Below are positions 54,238-63,160 of a stretch of DNA of 64,000 nt, piece after piece. Both the position numbers and the translations under genes were made by a program. Position 1 is the first letter of the stretch. Each line of letters opens with the position of its first letter. The stretch lies in the NCBI RefSeq assembly GCF_000091305.1, contig NC_013929.1, positions 9,114,001-9,178,000 on the forward strand, given 5' to 3'. This DNA is from Streptomyces scabiei 87.22. Lineage in GTDB: Bacteria; Actinomycetota; Actinomycetes; Streptomycetales; Streptomycetaceae. The notes under the pieces were generated by a model that saw only the letters and a program-made list of their open reading frames with translations, was not told the DNA's origin and searched no databases.

Positions 54238-54330
54238 GGCCCCCGCGGCCCGTCGCGACCGTCGCCGGTCACGGCCGAGGCCGCCCCTCCCCTTCCCTCA
54301 CGCCTTCGCAATCCGCAGGAGAGCAATCCC

Positions 54331-55293
54331 ATGGCTGAAGTTCTCGTCTACGTCGACCACGTGGACGGTGCCGTCCGCAAGCCCACCCTGGAGCTGCTGA
54401 CGCTGGCCCGCCGCATCGGCGAGCCCGTCGCCGTCGCGCTCGGTGCCGGTGCCGCCGACACCGCCGCCGCCCTCGCCGAGCACGGCGCGGTGAAGGTCCT
54501 CACCCACGACGCCGCCGAGTACGCCGACTACCTCGTCGTCCCCAAGGTCGACGCGCTGCAGGCCGCCGTCGCCGCCGTCTCCCCGGCCGCGGTGCTCGTG
54601 CCGTCCTCCGCCGAGGGCAAGGAGATCGCCGCGCGTCTGGCGCTGCGGATCGGCTCCGGCATCATCACCGACGCCGTCGACCTGGAGGCCTCCGACGAGG
54701 GCCCGGTGGCCACGCAGTCGGTGTTCGCCGCCTCCTTCACCACCAAGACCCGTGTCGCCAAGGGCACTCCGGTCATCACCGTCAAGCCGAACTCCGCCGC
54801 CGTCGAGGCCGCCCCGGCCGCCGGTGCGGTCGAGGCCCTCGCGGTCACCTTCGGCGAGCTGGCCACCGGCACCAAGGTCACCGGCCGCACCCCCCGCGAG
54901 TCGACCGGCCGCCCGGAGCTGACCGAGGCCGCGATCGTGGTCTCCGGCGGCCGCGGCGTCAACGGCAGCGAGAACTTCGCCCTCATCGAGGCCCTCGCCG
55001 ACTCCCTCGGCGCGGCCGTGGGCGCCTCCCGCGCCGCCGTGGACGCCGGCTGGTACCCGCACACCAACCAGGTCGGCCAGACCGGCAAGTCCGTGTCCCC
55101 GCAGCTGTACATCGCCAACGGCATCTCCGGCGCCATCCAGCACCGCGCCGGCATGCAGACCTCCAAGACCATCGTCGCCGTCAACAAGGACGCCGAAGCC
55201 CCCATCTTCGACCTCGTCGACTACGGCGTCGTCGGCGACCTCTTCGACGTCGTCCCCCAGCTCACCGATGAGATCAACACCCGCAAGGGCTGA
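54331..55293 (+). CDS. etfA: Electron transfer flavoprotein alpha subunit
   Basis: The 320-residue FixB/EtfA protein has the C-terminal FAD-binding signature: VVSGGRGVNGSENFALIEALAD, GASRAAVDAGWYPHTNQVGQTGK, SPQLYIANGISGAIQHRAGMQ and NKDAEAPIFDLVDYGVVGD. It binds FAD and forms the functional ETF with EtfB. A near-perfect 20-bp hairpin terminator lies ~12 bases after the stop. Confidence 0.96.
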   Translation: MAEVLVYVDHVDGAVRKPTLELLTLARRIGEPVAVALGAGAADTAAALAEHGAVKVLTHDAAEYADYLVVPKVDALQAAVAAVSPAAVLVPSSAEGKEIAARLALRIGSGIITDAVDLEASDEGPVATQSVFAASFTTKTRVAKGTPVITVKPNSAAVEAAPAAGAVEALAVTFGELATGTKVTGRTPRESTGRPELTEAAIVVSGGRGVNGSENFALIEALADSLGAAVGASRAAVDAGWYPHTNQVGQTGKSVSPQLYIANGISGAIQHRAGMQTSKTIVAVNKDAEAPIFDLVDYGVVGDLFDVVPQLTDEINTRKG

Positions 55294-55305
55294 CATCTCT
55301 CGTCG

Positions 55306-55349
55306 GCCGAGGCCCCCGCGACCGCACAGGCGGTCACGGGGGCCTCGGC
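55306..55349. terminator. Hairpin terminator between etfA and convergent EEP gene
   Basis: A 20-bp stem with one G-T type mismatch (GCCGAGGCCCCCGCGACCGC arm) and an ACAG loop. The EEP gene ends immediately to its right, so it serves both strands. Confidence 0.85.
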
Positions 55350-56255
55350 TCATCCCAGGGTCAGTGAGACCTGCACCGGCAGGTGGTCGCTCGGGTACAG
55401 CCCGTCGACGGAGAAGGTGTTCATGGCGGCCCAGTGCGTCGTCACCCCGGGCGAGGTCAGGATCCAGTCGATGCGGCGGCCGTCGGGCTTCAGCGCCCGG
55501 TAGCCGTGGTAGGTCCCGTACGCCGGGCTGCGCGAGGCCGCCGCGTCCCAGGCGTCCACGAGCCCGTTGCCCAGCATCAGCTCGTACACCCGGTTGTCGT
55601 GGGCGGCCGCGTTGAAGTCGCCGGTGACCACGACCGGGGCCGAGCGGTCCCATCCGGCGATCGTCTCGCCGACCAGCTTCGCGGAACGCTCCCGGGCGTA
55701 CTGGCTGACGCTGTCCAGATGGGTGTTGAGGACGTAGAACTCCCGCCCCCCGTCCGCGAGATCGGCGAACTTCACCCAGGTCACCATGCGCAGCCAGTCC
55801 GCGCCCCAGGTGTTGGAGGCGATCGTGTACGGGGTGTCGGACAGCCAGTAGTGGTCGAACTCGATCGGGTCGAGTCGGCGGGTGTCGTAGAAGATCGCCA
55901 TGAACTCGTCCTTGCTGCCACCCCCTCGGCCGGTGCCGATCCAGTCGTAGTGGCCGCCGAGATCCTTCTCGATCATGCGCAGCTGCTGGTACAGCCCCTC
56001 CTGCGTGCCGATGACGTGCGGCCGCTCGCGGCGCAGCAGCTCCCGCATCACCGGGCGGCGCACGGTCCAGCGCGGCGTCTTGTCGACGACGGTCGCGAAG
56101 CGCACGTTGAACGTCATGACGTTCAGGGCGCCCGCGTACTCGCCGGCGGCCGCCGGCAGTGACGAGCCCGCTGTGGTCAGCAGCGGCACGGCGATGGCGG
56201 CGGCCGCCGCGGACCTGAGTCCTTGGCGGCGCGTCACTCCGACCTCTTTCGGCAA
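55350..56255 (-). CDS. Secreted endonuclease/exonuclease/phosphatase-family hydrolase
   Basis: The 301-residue protein has an N-terminal Tat-type leader with TRRQGLRSAAAAA and an Ala-rich core to about residue 40. The EEP domain has NVMTFNVRF, HVIGTQEG (metal Glu), NTHLD, VVVTGDFNAAAHD, IDWILTS and YPSDHLPV (SDH catalytic His). It hydrolyses phosphodiesters or phosphomonoesters, possibly sphingomyelinase- or DNase-like. I use the TTG at 56255 because GGGGAGGAG is well placed; GTG 56237 is a credible alternative. Confidence 0.83.
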   Translation of the reverse strand: MPKEVGVTRRQGLRSAAAAAIAVPLLTTAGSSLPAAAGEYAGALNVMTFNVRFATVVDKTPRWTVRRPVMRELLRRERPHVIGTQEGLYQQLRMIEKDLGGHYDWIGTGRGGGSKDEFMAIFYDTRRLDPIEFDHYWLSDTPYTIASNTWGADWLRMVTWVKFADLADGGREFYVLNTHLDSVSQYARERSAKLVGETIAGWDRSAPVVVTGDFNAAAHDNRVYELMLGNGLVDAWDAAASRSPAYGTYHGYRALKPDGRRIDWILTSPGVTTHWAAMNTFSVDGLYPSDHLPVQVSLTLG

Positions 56256-56416
56256 CGCGATCTCCTCCCCTGGGGGTCAGGATGAACCTTGCCCGATGAA
56301 TACGGAAGAAGCGGCCGAGTCTGCAGTGACCAGGGGGAAGACATGGGGAATCACACGTCGGGACGCTGTTGACCGGGACGAAGATCGACCGTTAGCTTCG
56401 GTATACGGATTTCTGA

Positions 56417-56431
56417 TTCCGCAGTGCGGAA
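56417..56431. promoter_or_regulatory. IclR/AllR-type palindromic operator candidate
   Basis: TTCCGCAGTGCGGAA is a perfect 15-bp palindrome (TTCCGCA-G-TGCGGAA) ending 15 bases before the start of the DUF6986 gene. The TTCC-N7-GGAA pattern resembles sites bound by Streptomyces IclR proteins such as AllR, the allantoin/glyoxylate regulator. Confidence 0.6.
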
Positions 56432-56446
56432 AATGGAGGGTGTGGA

Positions 56447-57754
56447 ATGGGGCAGGGCCGGCAGGAGAACGTGGCGACGAGTCTCGCGGGCGCCGTCAGC
56501 GAGGAGATCAGCGCCTCCCTCGCCCCCGTCGACGCGGAGCTGGAGCGCCGCTACCCGGGCGACCCGGGCACCCGCCAGCCCGTGCACACCGTCTACGTAC
56601 CCGGTGACGTCCTCGCCGCCGACACCCTCCGCGACTGGGGTGGCCGGGCCCTGACCGCCCTCGACGAGCACGCCCCCGACGCCGCCTCCTTCGCCGCCGT
56701 CCTCGGACTCGACGACGACCTCGCGCGGCCCGTGTACGACCGCGTCCGCGCCAAGCTGGAGCGCGAGCCGGTGGAGGACCTGCGCGTCGACTTCGAGGAC
56801 GGCTACGGGCCGCGCCCGGACGCCGAGGAGGACGAGGCCGCCGCCCGCGCCGCCCGGCTGATCGCCGAGGCGTACGCCACCGGCACCGCCGCCCCGTACA
56901 TGGGCATCCGCATGAAGTGCATGGAGGCACCGGTGCGCGACCGGGGCATCCGCACCCTCGACATCTTCCTCACCGGTCTGCTCGCGGCCGGGGGCCTGCC
57001 CGACGGGCTGGTCCTCACCCTGCCCAAGGTGACGTACACCGAGCAGGTCACCGCCATGGTCCGCCTGCTCGAAGCCTTCGAGAAGGCACGCGGCCTGGAG
57101 CCCGGCCGGATCGGCTTCGAGATCCAGATCGAGACCAGCCAGGCCGTCCTCGCCGCCGACGGCACCGCCACCGTCGCCCGGATGATCGACGCCGCCGAGG
57201 GCCGGGCCACCGGTCTGCACTACGGCACCTTCGACTACAGCGCCTGCCTCGGCGTCTCCGCCGCCCACCAGGCCAGTGACCACCCCGCGGCCGACCACGC
57301 CAAGGCGGTCATGCAGGTCGCGGCCGCCGGCACCGGCGTACGCGTCTGCGACGGCTCCACCAACGTCCTGCCGGTCGGCCCCACCGAGCAGGTCCACGAC
57401 GCCTGGCGCCTGCACTACGGACTCACCCGCCGCGCCCTGGCCCGCGCCTACTACCAGGGCTGGGACATGCACCCCGGCCACCTCCCCACCCGCTACGCGG
57501 CCGTCTTCGCCTTCTACCGCGAGGGCTACGAACAGGCCGCCGCCCGCCTCGCCCGGTACGCGCACCGGGCCGGCGGCGACGTGATGGACGAGCCCGCGAC
57601 CGCCAAGGCCCTCAGCGGTTACCTGCTGCGGGGGCTGGACTGCGGCGCCCTCGACCTCGACGAGGTGTCCGCGGCGACCGGTCTGGCCCGCGCCGACCTG
57701 GAGGGCTTCGCGACACCCCGACGGGCCGATCTGACGATCTCGTCCGGCCGGTAG
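56447..57754 (+). CDS. HpcH/HpaI aldolase-like protein, DUF6986
   Basis: The 435-residue protein resembles the citrate lyase/HpcH aldolase TIM barrel: VHTVYVPGDVLAADTL, LRVDFEDGYGPRPDAEED (metal-binding acidic residues), YMGIRMKCME, LTLPKVTYTEQVTAMVRLLEAFE, GFEIQIETSQAVLAADG, HYGTFDYSACLGV, and GWDMHPGHLPTRYAAVFAFY. DUF6986 genes commonly lie in ureide/glyoxylate contexts, consistent with the AllR-like palindrome. It may cleave or form a C4-C6 hydroxyacid with glyoxylate. ATG follows GGAGGGTGTGGA. Confidence 0.83.
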   Translation: MGQGRQENVATSLAGAVSEEISASLAPVDAELERRYPGDPGTRQPVHTVYVPGDVLAADTLRDWGGRALTALDEHAPDAASFAAVLGLDDDLARPVYDRVRAKLEREPVEDLRVDFEDGYGPRPDAEEDEAAARAARLIAEAYATGTAAPYMGIRMKCMEAPVRDRGIRTLDIFLTGLLAAGGLPDGLVLTLPKVTYTEQVTAMVRLLEAFEKARGLEPGRIGFEIQIETSQAVLAADGTATVARMIDAAEGRATGLHYGTFDYSACLGVSAAHQASDHPAADHAKAVMQVAAAGTGVRVCDGSTNVLPVGPTEQVHDAWRLHYGLTRRALARAYYQGWDMHPGHLPTRYAAVFAFYREGYEQAAARLARYAHRAGGDVMDEPATAKALSGYLLRGLDCGALDLDEVSAATGLARADLEGFATPRRADLTISSGR

Positions 57755-57897
57755 GGGTGAGCCGGCGCGTTCTGTGGGCGGGTCGGCGGGCGGCCAAGTA
57801 GCGGTCCTGTGACAGCTGTTGGCGCCGGTCCGAAGAGCCTCCGCGCACCGCATAGGCTGTACGCCATTCATCGGTGTGTCACAGGAGCGAGGCGCGG

Positions 57898-59748
57898 GTG
57901 TCTTCGGGGGCGAACGAACAGACGGACGGTGTCGGGCGGATGCTCGCCGGGCGGTACCGGATCGTGGGGCAACTCGGGCGCGGCGGCATGGGCGTCGTCT
58001 GGCGGGCCGTGGACGAGGTCCTCCACCGCGAGGTGGCCGTCAAGGAACTGCGCACCTTCACGGACGCGGGCGCGCCCGAACTGGCCGACCTCGGGCTGCG
58101 GATGCAGCGCGAGGCACGGGCCGCGGCCCGCGTCCGGCACCCCGGGGTCGTCGCCGTGCACGACGTGGCCGAGGTCGACGGACGCCCGCTGATCGTCATG
58201 GAGCTGGTCGACGGGCCGTCCCTGGACGACGTCCTGCGCGACCGGGGCCTGCTCGACCCGCGTGAGGCGGCCGCCGTCGGCGCCAAGGTCATGGACGCCC
58301 TCGCCGCCGCCCACCGGGTCGGCGTACTGCACCGTGACGTCAAGCCCGGCAACATCCTCCTGGACCGCTCGGGCCGCGTCGTCCTCACCGACTTCGGCAT
58401 CGCCACCATGGAGGACCCGGGCGACGGCTCCGCCACCCACCTCACCCGCAGCGGCGAACTCGTCGGCTCCCTCGACTACCTGGCCCCCGAGCGCGCCCAG
58501 GGCAACGACCCCGGCCCCGCCTCCGACGTCTGGGCCCTCGGGGCCACCCTGTACGCGGCCGTCGAGGGCGCCTCCCCGTTCCGGCGTACGTCCACCTGGT
58601 CGACGCTCACCGCGATCGTCAGCGACGAGCTGCCCGAACCCCGGCGGTCCGGACCGCTCGGAGCCGTCCTGCGGCAGTTGATGGACAAGCGCCCGGAGCG
58701 GCGCCCGGACGCCGACGACGCGCGCGCCCTGCTGGAGGCCGTGGCGGCAGGCGAGACCCCCGCCTCCCCGGCCGCCACGGGAGCGGGCGGCGACCCGGCA
58801 CCTCCGCCGAGGCCGGAGACCCAGCGGAGCCTGCCGTCGGTGCCCCCGGGCTTCGGACCGCCTACGGCCGGCGCGGGTGCCGGGGCCGGCGCGACGGGCC
58901 CCACCCCCGGCTTCGGTCCCCCGCAGCCGGTAGTCCCGGGGCCCGCCACCGCACCACCGGCGGAGACCGCCGCGTCCGGTGCGGCCGCCGCGTCCGGTGC
59001 GGTCGCCCCGCAGACGCCGGCACCGCCCTCGGGACCGGTCACCACCGTCTCCCCGGCCGGCGGCCGGAGCGCCCGCAAGGGCAGGGGACGCGCCCTCCTC
59101 GCCGCCGTGGCCGTCGCCGTCGTCCTCGCCGCCTCCGGCGTCACCGTCGTCCTGCTCAACGGGGAGGACGCGAAGAAGGGCACCCGTACCTCCGCCGACG
59201 CGCCGGGCGGCGGCACCCCCTCGGCGGGCCGCAGCCGGGGCACGGTCGACCTCTCCGACGACGAAACCGCCAAGGACAAGGGCAAGGGCAACGACGACAA
59301 GGACGTCAGGGCGACCCCGAGCTCCGGCGGGAAGGACGAGCAGGTGGACGACGAGGAGCCCGACGCGTCCGCCACCCCGTCGAAGAACGGCAGCGGCGGC
59401 ACCACCGGCGGCTCCGGCGGTACGGAGACCTCGGGCGGCTCCACCGGAGGGGCGACCGAGGAGGAGCCGGTCTGCCACGCGATCGCCGGCGGCAAGTACA
59501 ACTGCACGGTCTGGACGACGGCCAAGTCCTACGACGCCGCGGGCACCGAGGTCGGCATCCTGAAGCAGGGCACCAACTATTTCTACTGCCAGCAGAACCT
59601 GGGCCGCCGCGAGACCTCCGGCAGGTGGACCAACGTGTGGTGGGCCAAGACCGACGACGACAGCGGCAACAGGAACGTCTTCGTCAGCGTCGTCTACGTA
59701 CAGGGCGGCGACAACGACGCCCCGGTGCCGGGCCTCCCGCACTGCTGA
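57898..59748 (+). CDS. Membrane serine/threonine protein kinase
   Basis: The 616-residue kinase starts at GTG 57898 after AGGAGCGAGG. The catalytic domain (about 18-270) has the G-loop GQLGRGGMGVV, Lys49 (EVAVKE), HRDVKPGN with D147, DFG at 165 and APERAQGNDPGPASDVWALG. A Pro/Ala-rich linker leads to one transmembrane helix (~397-422), then a Ser/Thr/Asp/Lys-rich stalk and a C-terminal extracytoplasmic domain (about 535-616) with four Cys, EEPVCHAIAGG, NCTVWTT and YFYCQQNLGRR. It probably senses an external signal through that domain and phosphorylates cytoplasmic targets; no PASTA repeats are seen. Confidence 0.93.
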   Translation: MSSGANEQTDGVGRMLAGRYRIVGQLGRGGMGVVWRAVDEVLHREVAVKELRTFTDAGAPELADLGLRMQREARAAARVRHPGVVAVHDVAEVDGRPLIVMELVDGPSLDDVLRDRGLLDPREAAAVGAKVMDALAAAHRVGVLHRDVKPGNILLDRSGRVVLTDFGIATMEDPGDGSATHLTRSGELVGSLDYLAPERAQGNDPGPASDVWALGATLYAAVEGASPFRRTSTWSTLTAIVSDELPEPRRSGPLGAVLRQLMDKRPERRPDADDARALLEAVAAGETPASPAATGAGGDPAPPPRPETQRSLPSVPPGFGPPTAGAGAGAGATGPTPGFGPPQPVVPGPATAPPAETAASGAAAASGAVAPQTPAPPSGPVTTVSPAGGRSARKGRGRALLAAVAVAVVLAASGVTVVLLNGEDAKKGTRTSADAPGGGTPSAGRSRGTVDLSDDETAKDKGKGNDDKDVRATPSSGGKDEQVDDEEPDASATPSKNGSGGTTGGSGGTETSGGSTGGATEEEPVCHAIAGGKYNCTVWTTAKSYDAAGTEVGILKQGTNYFYCQQNLGRRETSGRWTNVWWAKTDDDSGNRNVFVSVVYVQGGDNDAPVPGLPHC

Positions 59749-59774
59749 GAGCCGGGTCCAGGGAACGGCGGCCC

Positions 59775-60539
59775 CTACGCCGCCGGGTGCGGCGCCACGT
59801 ACTGCTCCAGGCCCGACACGGTCGTCCACCGCCGCTCGGCGAACAGCTCCCTGCCCCGCACGCACCGGGCCCGGTCGCCCCGGGCACGGGCGCAGAACTC
59901 CTCCGGGGTGGTGCCGAACAGTTCGCGCAACTCCGCGGACGCGGCGAGGAGTTCGCCGATGAGCGGTCGCTGCCGGCCCGGATGGCGACGCGGTCCGGGG
60001 CCGCCGTCGCGCAGGACGCCCCACCGGTTGACGTAGATCCAGGCGTGATCGAGGATCTCGCCCGACTCCAGCGCGACGCGGACGTCGGCGGCGGGCAGAA
60101 GGGCCCGCTGGAAGTTGCCGGTCGGCGAGTCGGCCCCCTCGCTCGCGTCGACCACGGCGAGCTGCGCCTCGTCGAGCCAGGTGAGGAACAGTTCGGTGGT
60201 GGTGCCGGGGGAGCGGAACGGCGACGCGGACACGTAGCCGAGCAGGCTGACGTGCGCGGAGACACCGATGCCGATGCCGGTGACCCGGGTTTTGACCATG
60301 GGGATCCGGCACGGCACACCGTGCTCCGCCATCTTGTGGACGAGCTGCGCGGGGCTGGCGTTGGAGCCGACCGAGAGGACGGGCGCGCGGTCCTCGAAGC
60401 GGAGCGTGTCCAGCGGCAGCATCCGGTTGCCGTCGAGCAGTCCCGACTCGGCGGGCCACACGCCCGGATAGCTCAGCGGGTCCTCGCGCGGCGCCACGGC
60501 GAGGCCGAGCGCTTCCAGCGTGTAGGGGTCGGGTGCCAT
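59775..60539 (-). CDS. Unrecognised conserved actinobacterial protein, coupled to LacI regulator
   Basis: I do not recognise this 254-residue soluble protein. It has no signal peptide or membrane helix. Visible features are TLRFEDRAPVLSVGSNASPAQLVHKM (AVLSVGSNASPAQL, then HKM), MVKTRVTGIGIGVSAHVSLLGYVSASPF, GNFQRALLPAADV, HAWIYVNRWGVL and PEEFCARARGDRARCVRGRELF. The SNASP segment resembles N-acyl-transferase or gamma-glutamylcyclotransferase-like folds, but without support. ATG 60539 lies six bases after the LacI stop, so the pair is translated together; no strong ribosome binding site is seen. Function unknown. Confidence 0.65.
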   Translation of the reverse strand: MAPDPYTLEALGLAVAPREDPLSYPGVWPAESGLLDGNRMLPLDTLRFEDRAPVLSVGSNASPAQLVHKMAEHGVPCRIPMVKTRVTGIGIGVSAHVSLLGYVSASPFRSPGTTTELFLTWLDEAQLAVVDASEGADSPTGNFQRALLPAADVRVALESGEILDHAWIYVNRWGVLRDGGPGPRRHPGRQRPLIGELLAASAELRELFGTTPEEFCARARGDRARCVRGRELFAERRWTTVSGLEQYVAPHPAA

Positions 60540-60544
60540 GGGGG

Positions 60545-61594
60545 TCAGTCCGCGGGCGGGAGTTCGCCCGAACCGCGGGCGATCAGCCTGGTCGGCAGTT
60601 CGATGCGCTCCGGGGCGACGAGAGAGCCGTCCAGCTGCCGGAACAGCCGCTCGGCGGCGGTACGGCCCAGCCGGGCGGGGTCCTGGGCGACGACCGTGAT
60701 GCCCGGCCGGAGCAGATCGGCCAGCTCGAAGTCGTCGAAGCCGACGAGGGCGACCGGGCGCGGGTGCTCGGCGAGGACCCGTACGACCGTCACCGTCACC
60801 CGGTTGTTGCCCGCGAAGACGGCCGTGACGGGGGACGGGCCGGACAGCATCTCCTCGGCCGCCCTGCGGACCCGCTCGGGATCGGTGACGCCCAGCGACA
60901 TCCACCCGTCCTCGACCGGTATGCCCGCGTCCTCCATGGCCGCCCGGTACCCGCGCAGCCGCTCGGCGGCGGTGTGGATCCGGGGCATGTCGCCGATGAA
61001 ACCGATACGGCGGTGCCCGTGGGCGAGGAGGTGGGCGACGCCGTCGCGGGCCCCGCCGAAACTGTCCGACAGCACGACGTCGGCGTCGATGCGCCCCGCC
61101 GGACGGTCCACGAACACCGTGGCGACACCCGCCCTGATCTCGGGCTCCAGGTAGCGGTGGTCGTCACCGGCCGGAATGATCACGAGTCCGTCCACGCGGC
61201 GGGCGCACAGCGCCAGCGCCAGCTCCTGCTCACGGTCCGGGTCCTCGGCACTGGACCCGTTGATCAGCAGCGAGCCATGGGCGCGGGACACCTCCTCCAC
61301 CGCCCGGCTCAGGGGGCCGTAGAACGGGTCGGCGAGATCCTCCAGGACCAGGCCGATGCTGGCCGTACGGCCCTTGCGCAGCACCCGGGCGCTGTCGTTG
61401 CGCCGGAAGCCCAGCGCCTCGATCGCCTCCTGGACGCGGCGCTCGGTGTCGGGGGTGACGCCCGGCTCGCCGTTCACCACCCGGGAGACCGTCTTCAGAC
61501 CCACTCCGGCCCGGGCCGCGACGTCCTTCATCGTGGGACGGTTGCCGTAGCGGCTCTCGGGGCGGCGGGCGAAGCCGTTGGCGGTCTCGGGCAC
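60545..61594 (-). CDS. LacI-family transcriptional repressor
   Basis: The 349-residue regulator starts at GTG 61594 after AGGACCG. Helix-turn-helix TMKDVAARAGVGLKTVSRVVNG (TMKDVAARAG, then LKTVSRVVNG) is at residues ~21-42, followed by the hinge and a periplasmic-binding-protein-like sensor domain (IGLVLEDLADPFYGPLS, GLVIIPAGDD, IGFIGDMPRIHTAAERLRGYR, VALVGFDDFELADLL). It divergently faces a ROK sugar kinase and the intergenic GACAACGTTGTC palindrome. It probably represses the kinase and itself and responds to a sugar or sugar phosphate. Confidence 0.92.
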   Translation of the reverse strand: MPETANGFARRPESRYGNRPTMKDVAARAGVGLKTVSRVVNGEPGVTPDTERRVQEAIEALGFRRNDSARVLRKGRTASIGLVLEDLADPFYGPLSRAVEEVSRAHGSLLINGSSAEDPDREQELALALCARRVDGLVIIPAGDDHRYLEPEIRAGVATVFVDRPAGRIDADVVLSDSFGGARDGVAHLLAHGHRRIGFIGDMPRIHTAAERLRGYRAAMEDAGIPVEDGWMSLGVTDPERVRRAAEEMLSGPSPVTAVFAGNNRVTVTVVRVLAEHPRPVALVGFDDFELADLLRPGITVVAQDPARLGRTAAERLFRQLDGSLVAPERIELPTRLIARGSGELPPAD

Positions 61595-61690
61595 AGTGCG
61601 CGGTCCTGTCCTGTCGTCCACGGGTGTGATCGGTGGTGCGCTGTCGCTGTGGTGCGGCTGTTGAGGATGTGCCGTCGAGCATAGAGCCTG

Positions 61691-61702
61691 GACAACGTTG
61701 TC
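61691..61702. promoter_or_regulatory. LacI-type operator between lacI-like gene and ROK kinase
   Basis: GACAACGTTGTC is a perfect 12-bp palindrome with the central CG of LacI-family sites, positioned ~97 bases from the repressor start and ~145 from the kinase start. Confidence 0.7.
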
Positions 61703-61846
61703 ACGCCCGGGAGAGACTGTCTGTCGCATTCTCCGGCCGGCGCCCCCCACCAGGCGAGCGTCGTGCTGCCGGATTTCCGGCCGGAGATCCGGGCGCCGCT
61801 CTGCCGGGCGCCCGGCGGGAGACTCGCAGCGGGAGAACTGACACTG

Positions 61847-62803
61847 ATGCAGACCGACCTCGTGGCCGCGCTCGACATCGGCGGCACCAAGATCGCCGGG
61901 GCGCTGGTGGACGGCCACGGCCGGATAGTGGTCCGCGCCCAGCGACCGACGCCCGCACGGGAGGACGGCGACACCGTCATGCGGGCCGTCGAGGGTGTGC
62001 TCGGCGAGCTGAGGGGCGCGCCGCAGTGGGGTGGCGTGACGGCCCTCGGGATCGGCAGCGCGGGGCCGGTGGACGCCTCGGCCGGCACGGTGAGCCCCGT
62101 GAACATCCACGGCTGGCGCGGCTTCCCGCTCGTCGACCGGGTCCGGGCGGCGACCGGCGGACTGCCCGTGGAGCTGATCGGCGACGGTGTCGCCATCACG
62201 GCGGCCGAGCACTGGCAGGGCGCGGCACGCGGCCACGACAACGCGCTCTGCATGGTCGTGTCGACCGGTGTCGGCGGCGGCCTGGTCCTCGGCGGCCGAC
62301 TGCACGCCGGTCCCACCGGCAACGCCGGTCACATCGGGCACATCAGCGTGGACCTCGACGGCGAGGCCTGCCCGTGCGGCTCCCACGGCTGCGTCGAGCG
62401 CATCGCGAGCGGGCCCAACATCGCCCGCCGTGCCCTGGAGCGCGGCTGGCGGCCCGGTCCCGACGGGGACACCTCGGCCGCCGCGGTGGCCGCCGCCGCG
62501 CGGGCGGGCGACCCGGTCGCGGTGGCGTCCTTCGAGCGCGCCGCACGGGCCCTCGCCGCGGGAATCGCCGCCACCGCCACCCTCGTCGAGATCGACATCG
62601 CGGTCATCGGCGGCGGCGTCGCGAACGCCGGCGACGTCCTCCTCGCCCCTCTCCGCGCCGCCCTGAAGGACTACGCCACCCTCTCCTTCGTCCAGCACCT
62701 CACCGTCGCCCCCGCGGTGATGGGCACGGACGCGGGCCTCGTCGGAGCCGCCGCGGCGGCACTGACGGGGCGTCCGGGCGCGGGGGCGGGCCTGGCGGGA
62801 TAG
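61847..62803 (+). CDS. ROK-family sugar kinase
   Basis: The 318-residue protein is a ROK kinase: phosphate-1 loop LDIGGTKIAGALVD with catalytic-site Asp, GIGSAGPVDA, ROK signature in VVSTGVGGGLVLGGRLHAG, and the zinc-binding GHIGHISVDLDGEACPCGSHGC (in pieces, GHIGHISVDLDGE then CPCGSHGCVE). These phosphorylate glucose, N-acetylglucosamine or related sugars with ATP. Typical ROK length. The ATG at 61847 follows GGGAGAAC. Divergent to a LacI repressor whose signal it may metabolise. Confidence 0.92.
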   Translation: MQTDLVAALDIGGTKIAGALVDGHGRIVVRAQRPTPAREDGDTVMRAVEGVLGELRGAPQWGGVTALGIGSAGPVDASAGTVSPVNIHGWRGFPLVDRVRAATGGLPVELIGDGVAITAAEHWQGAARGHDNALCMVVSTGVGGGLVLGGRLHAGPTGNAGHIGHISVDLDGEACPCGSHGCVERIASGPNIARRALERGWRPGPDGDTSAAAVAAAARAGDPVAVASFERAARALAAGIAATATLVEIDIAVIGGGVANAGDVLLAPLRAALKDYATLSFVQHLTVAPAVMGTDAGLVGAAAAALTGRPGAGAGLAG

Positions 62804-62858
62804 GGGCCGTCGCCGCCGCCGTCAGCCGCTGTCGCCGTACGTCGCCGTCGCCGTCAGT

Positions 62859-63160
62859 CGCTGTCGCCGTCCGGACAGGGGTGCTGGGCTTGTGGCTGTG
62901 GCCCGGATGGGGCTGCCGGGGCGGGGCTGTCGTCCGGGTGGGGCTGCGGGTTGGGCTGTCGTCCGGACAGGTCTGCGGAGTGGCGGCTGTGGTTCGGACG
63001 GGGTCGCCGAGGTAGGGGCTGTTGTCCTGACGGGGCTGCCGGAATAGGGCTGTTGTCAGGACGGGCCTGTGGGGGCGGGGGCTGTCCGGACAGGTTTTCC
63101 GGAATGGGAGCTGTTGTCCGGACAGGCCCGCCGGGCTTCGGGCCGTCGTCCGGACAGAGC
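62859..63160. repeat. Array of about ten imperfect ~31-bp tandem repeats
   Basis: A GGCTGT-n-GTCCGGAC-type core recurs at about 62859, 62894, 62925, 62954, 62985, 63017, 63048, 63080, 63109 and 63141, spacing 29-35 bases (mean ~31). Each unit centres on GTCCGGAC, itself a palindrome, followed by G/T-rich sequence (GGGGCTGC, GGTTTTCCGG and similar). Units are degenerate but phase is kept near three helical turns. Strongly G-rich on the plus strand. It lies between the ROK kinase gene and a small secreted-protein gene; open frames crossing it are repetitive and lack coding character. Confidence 0.75.
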
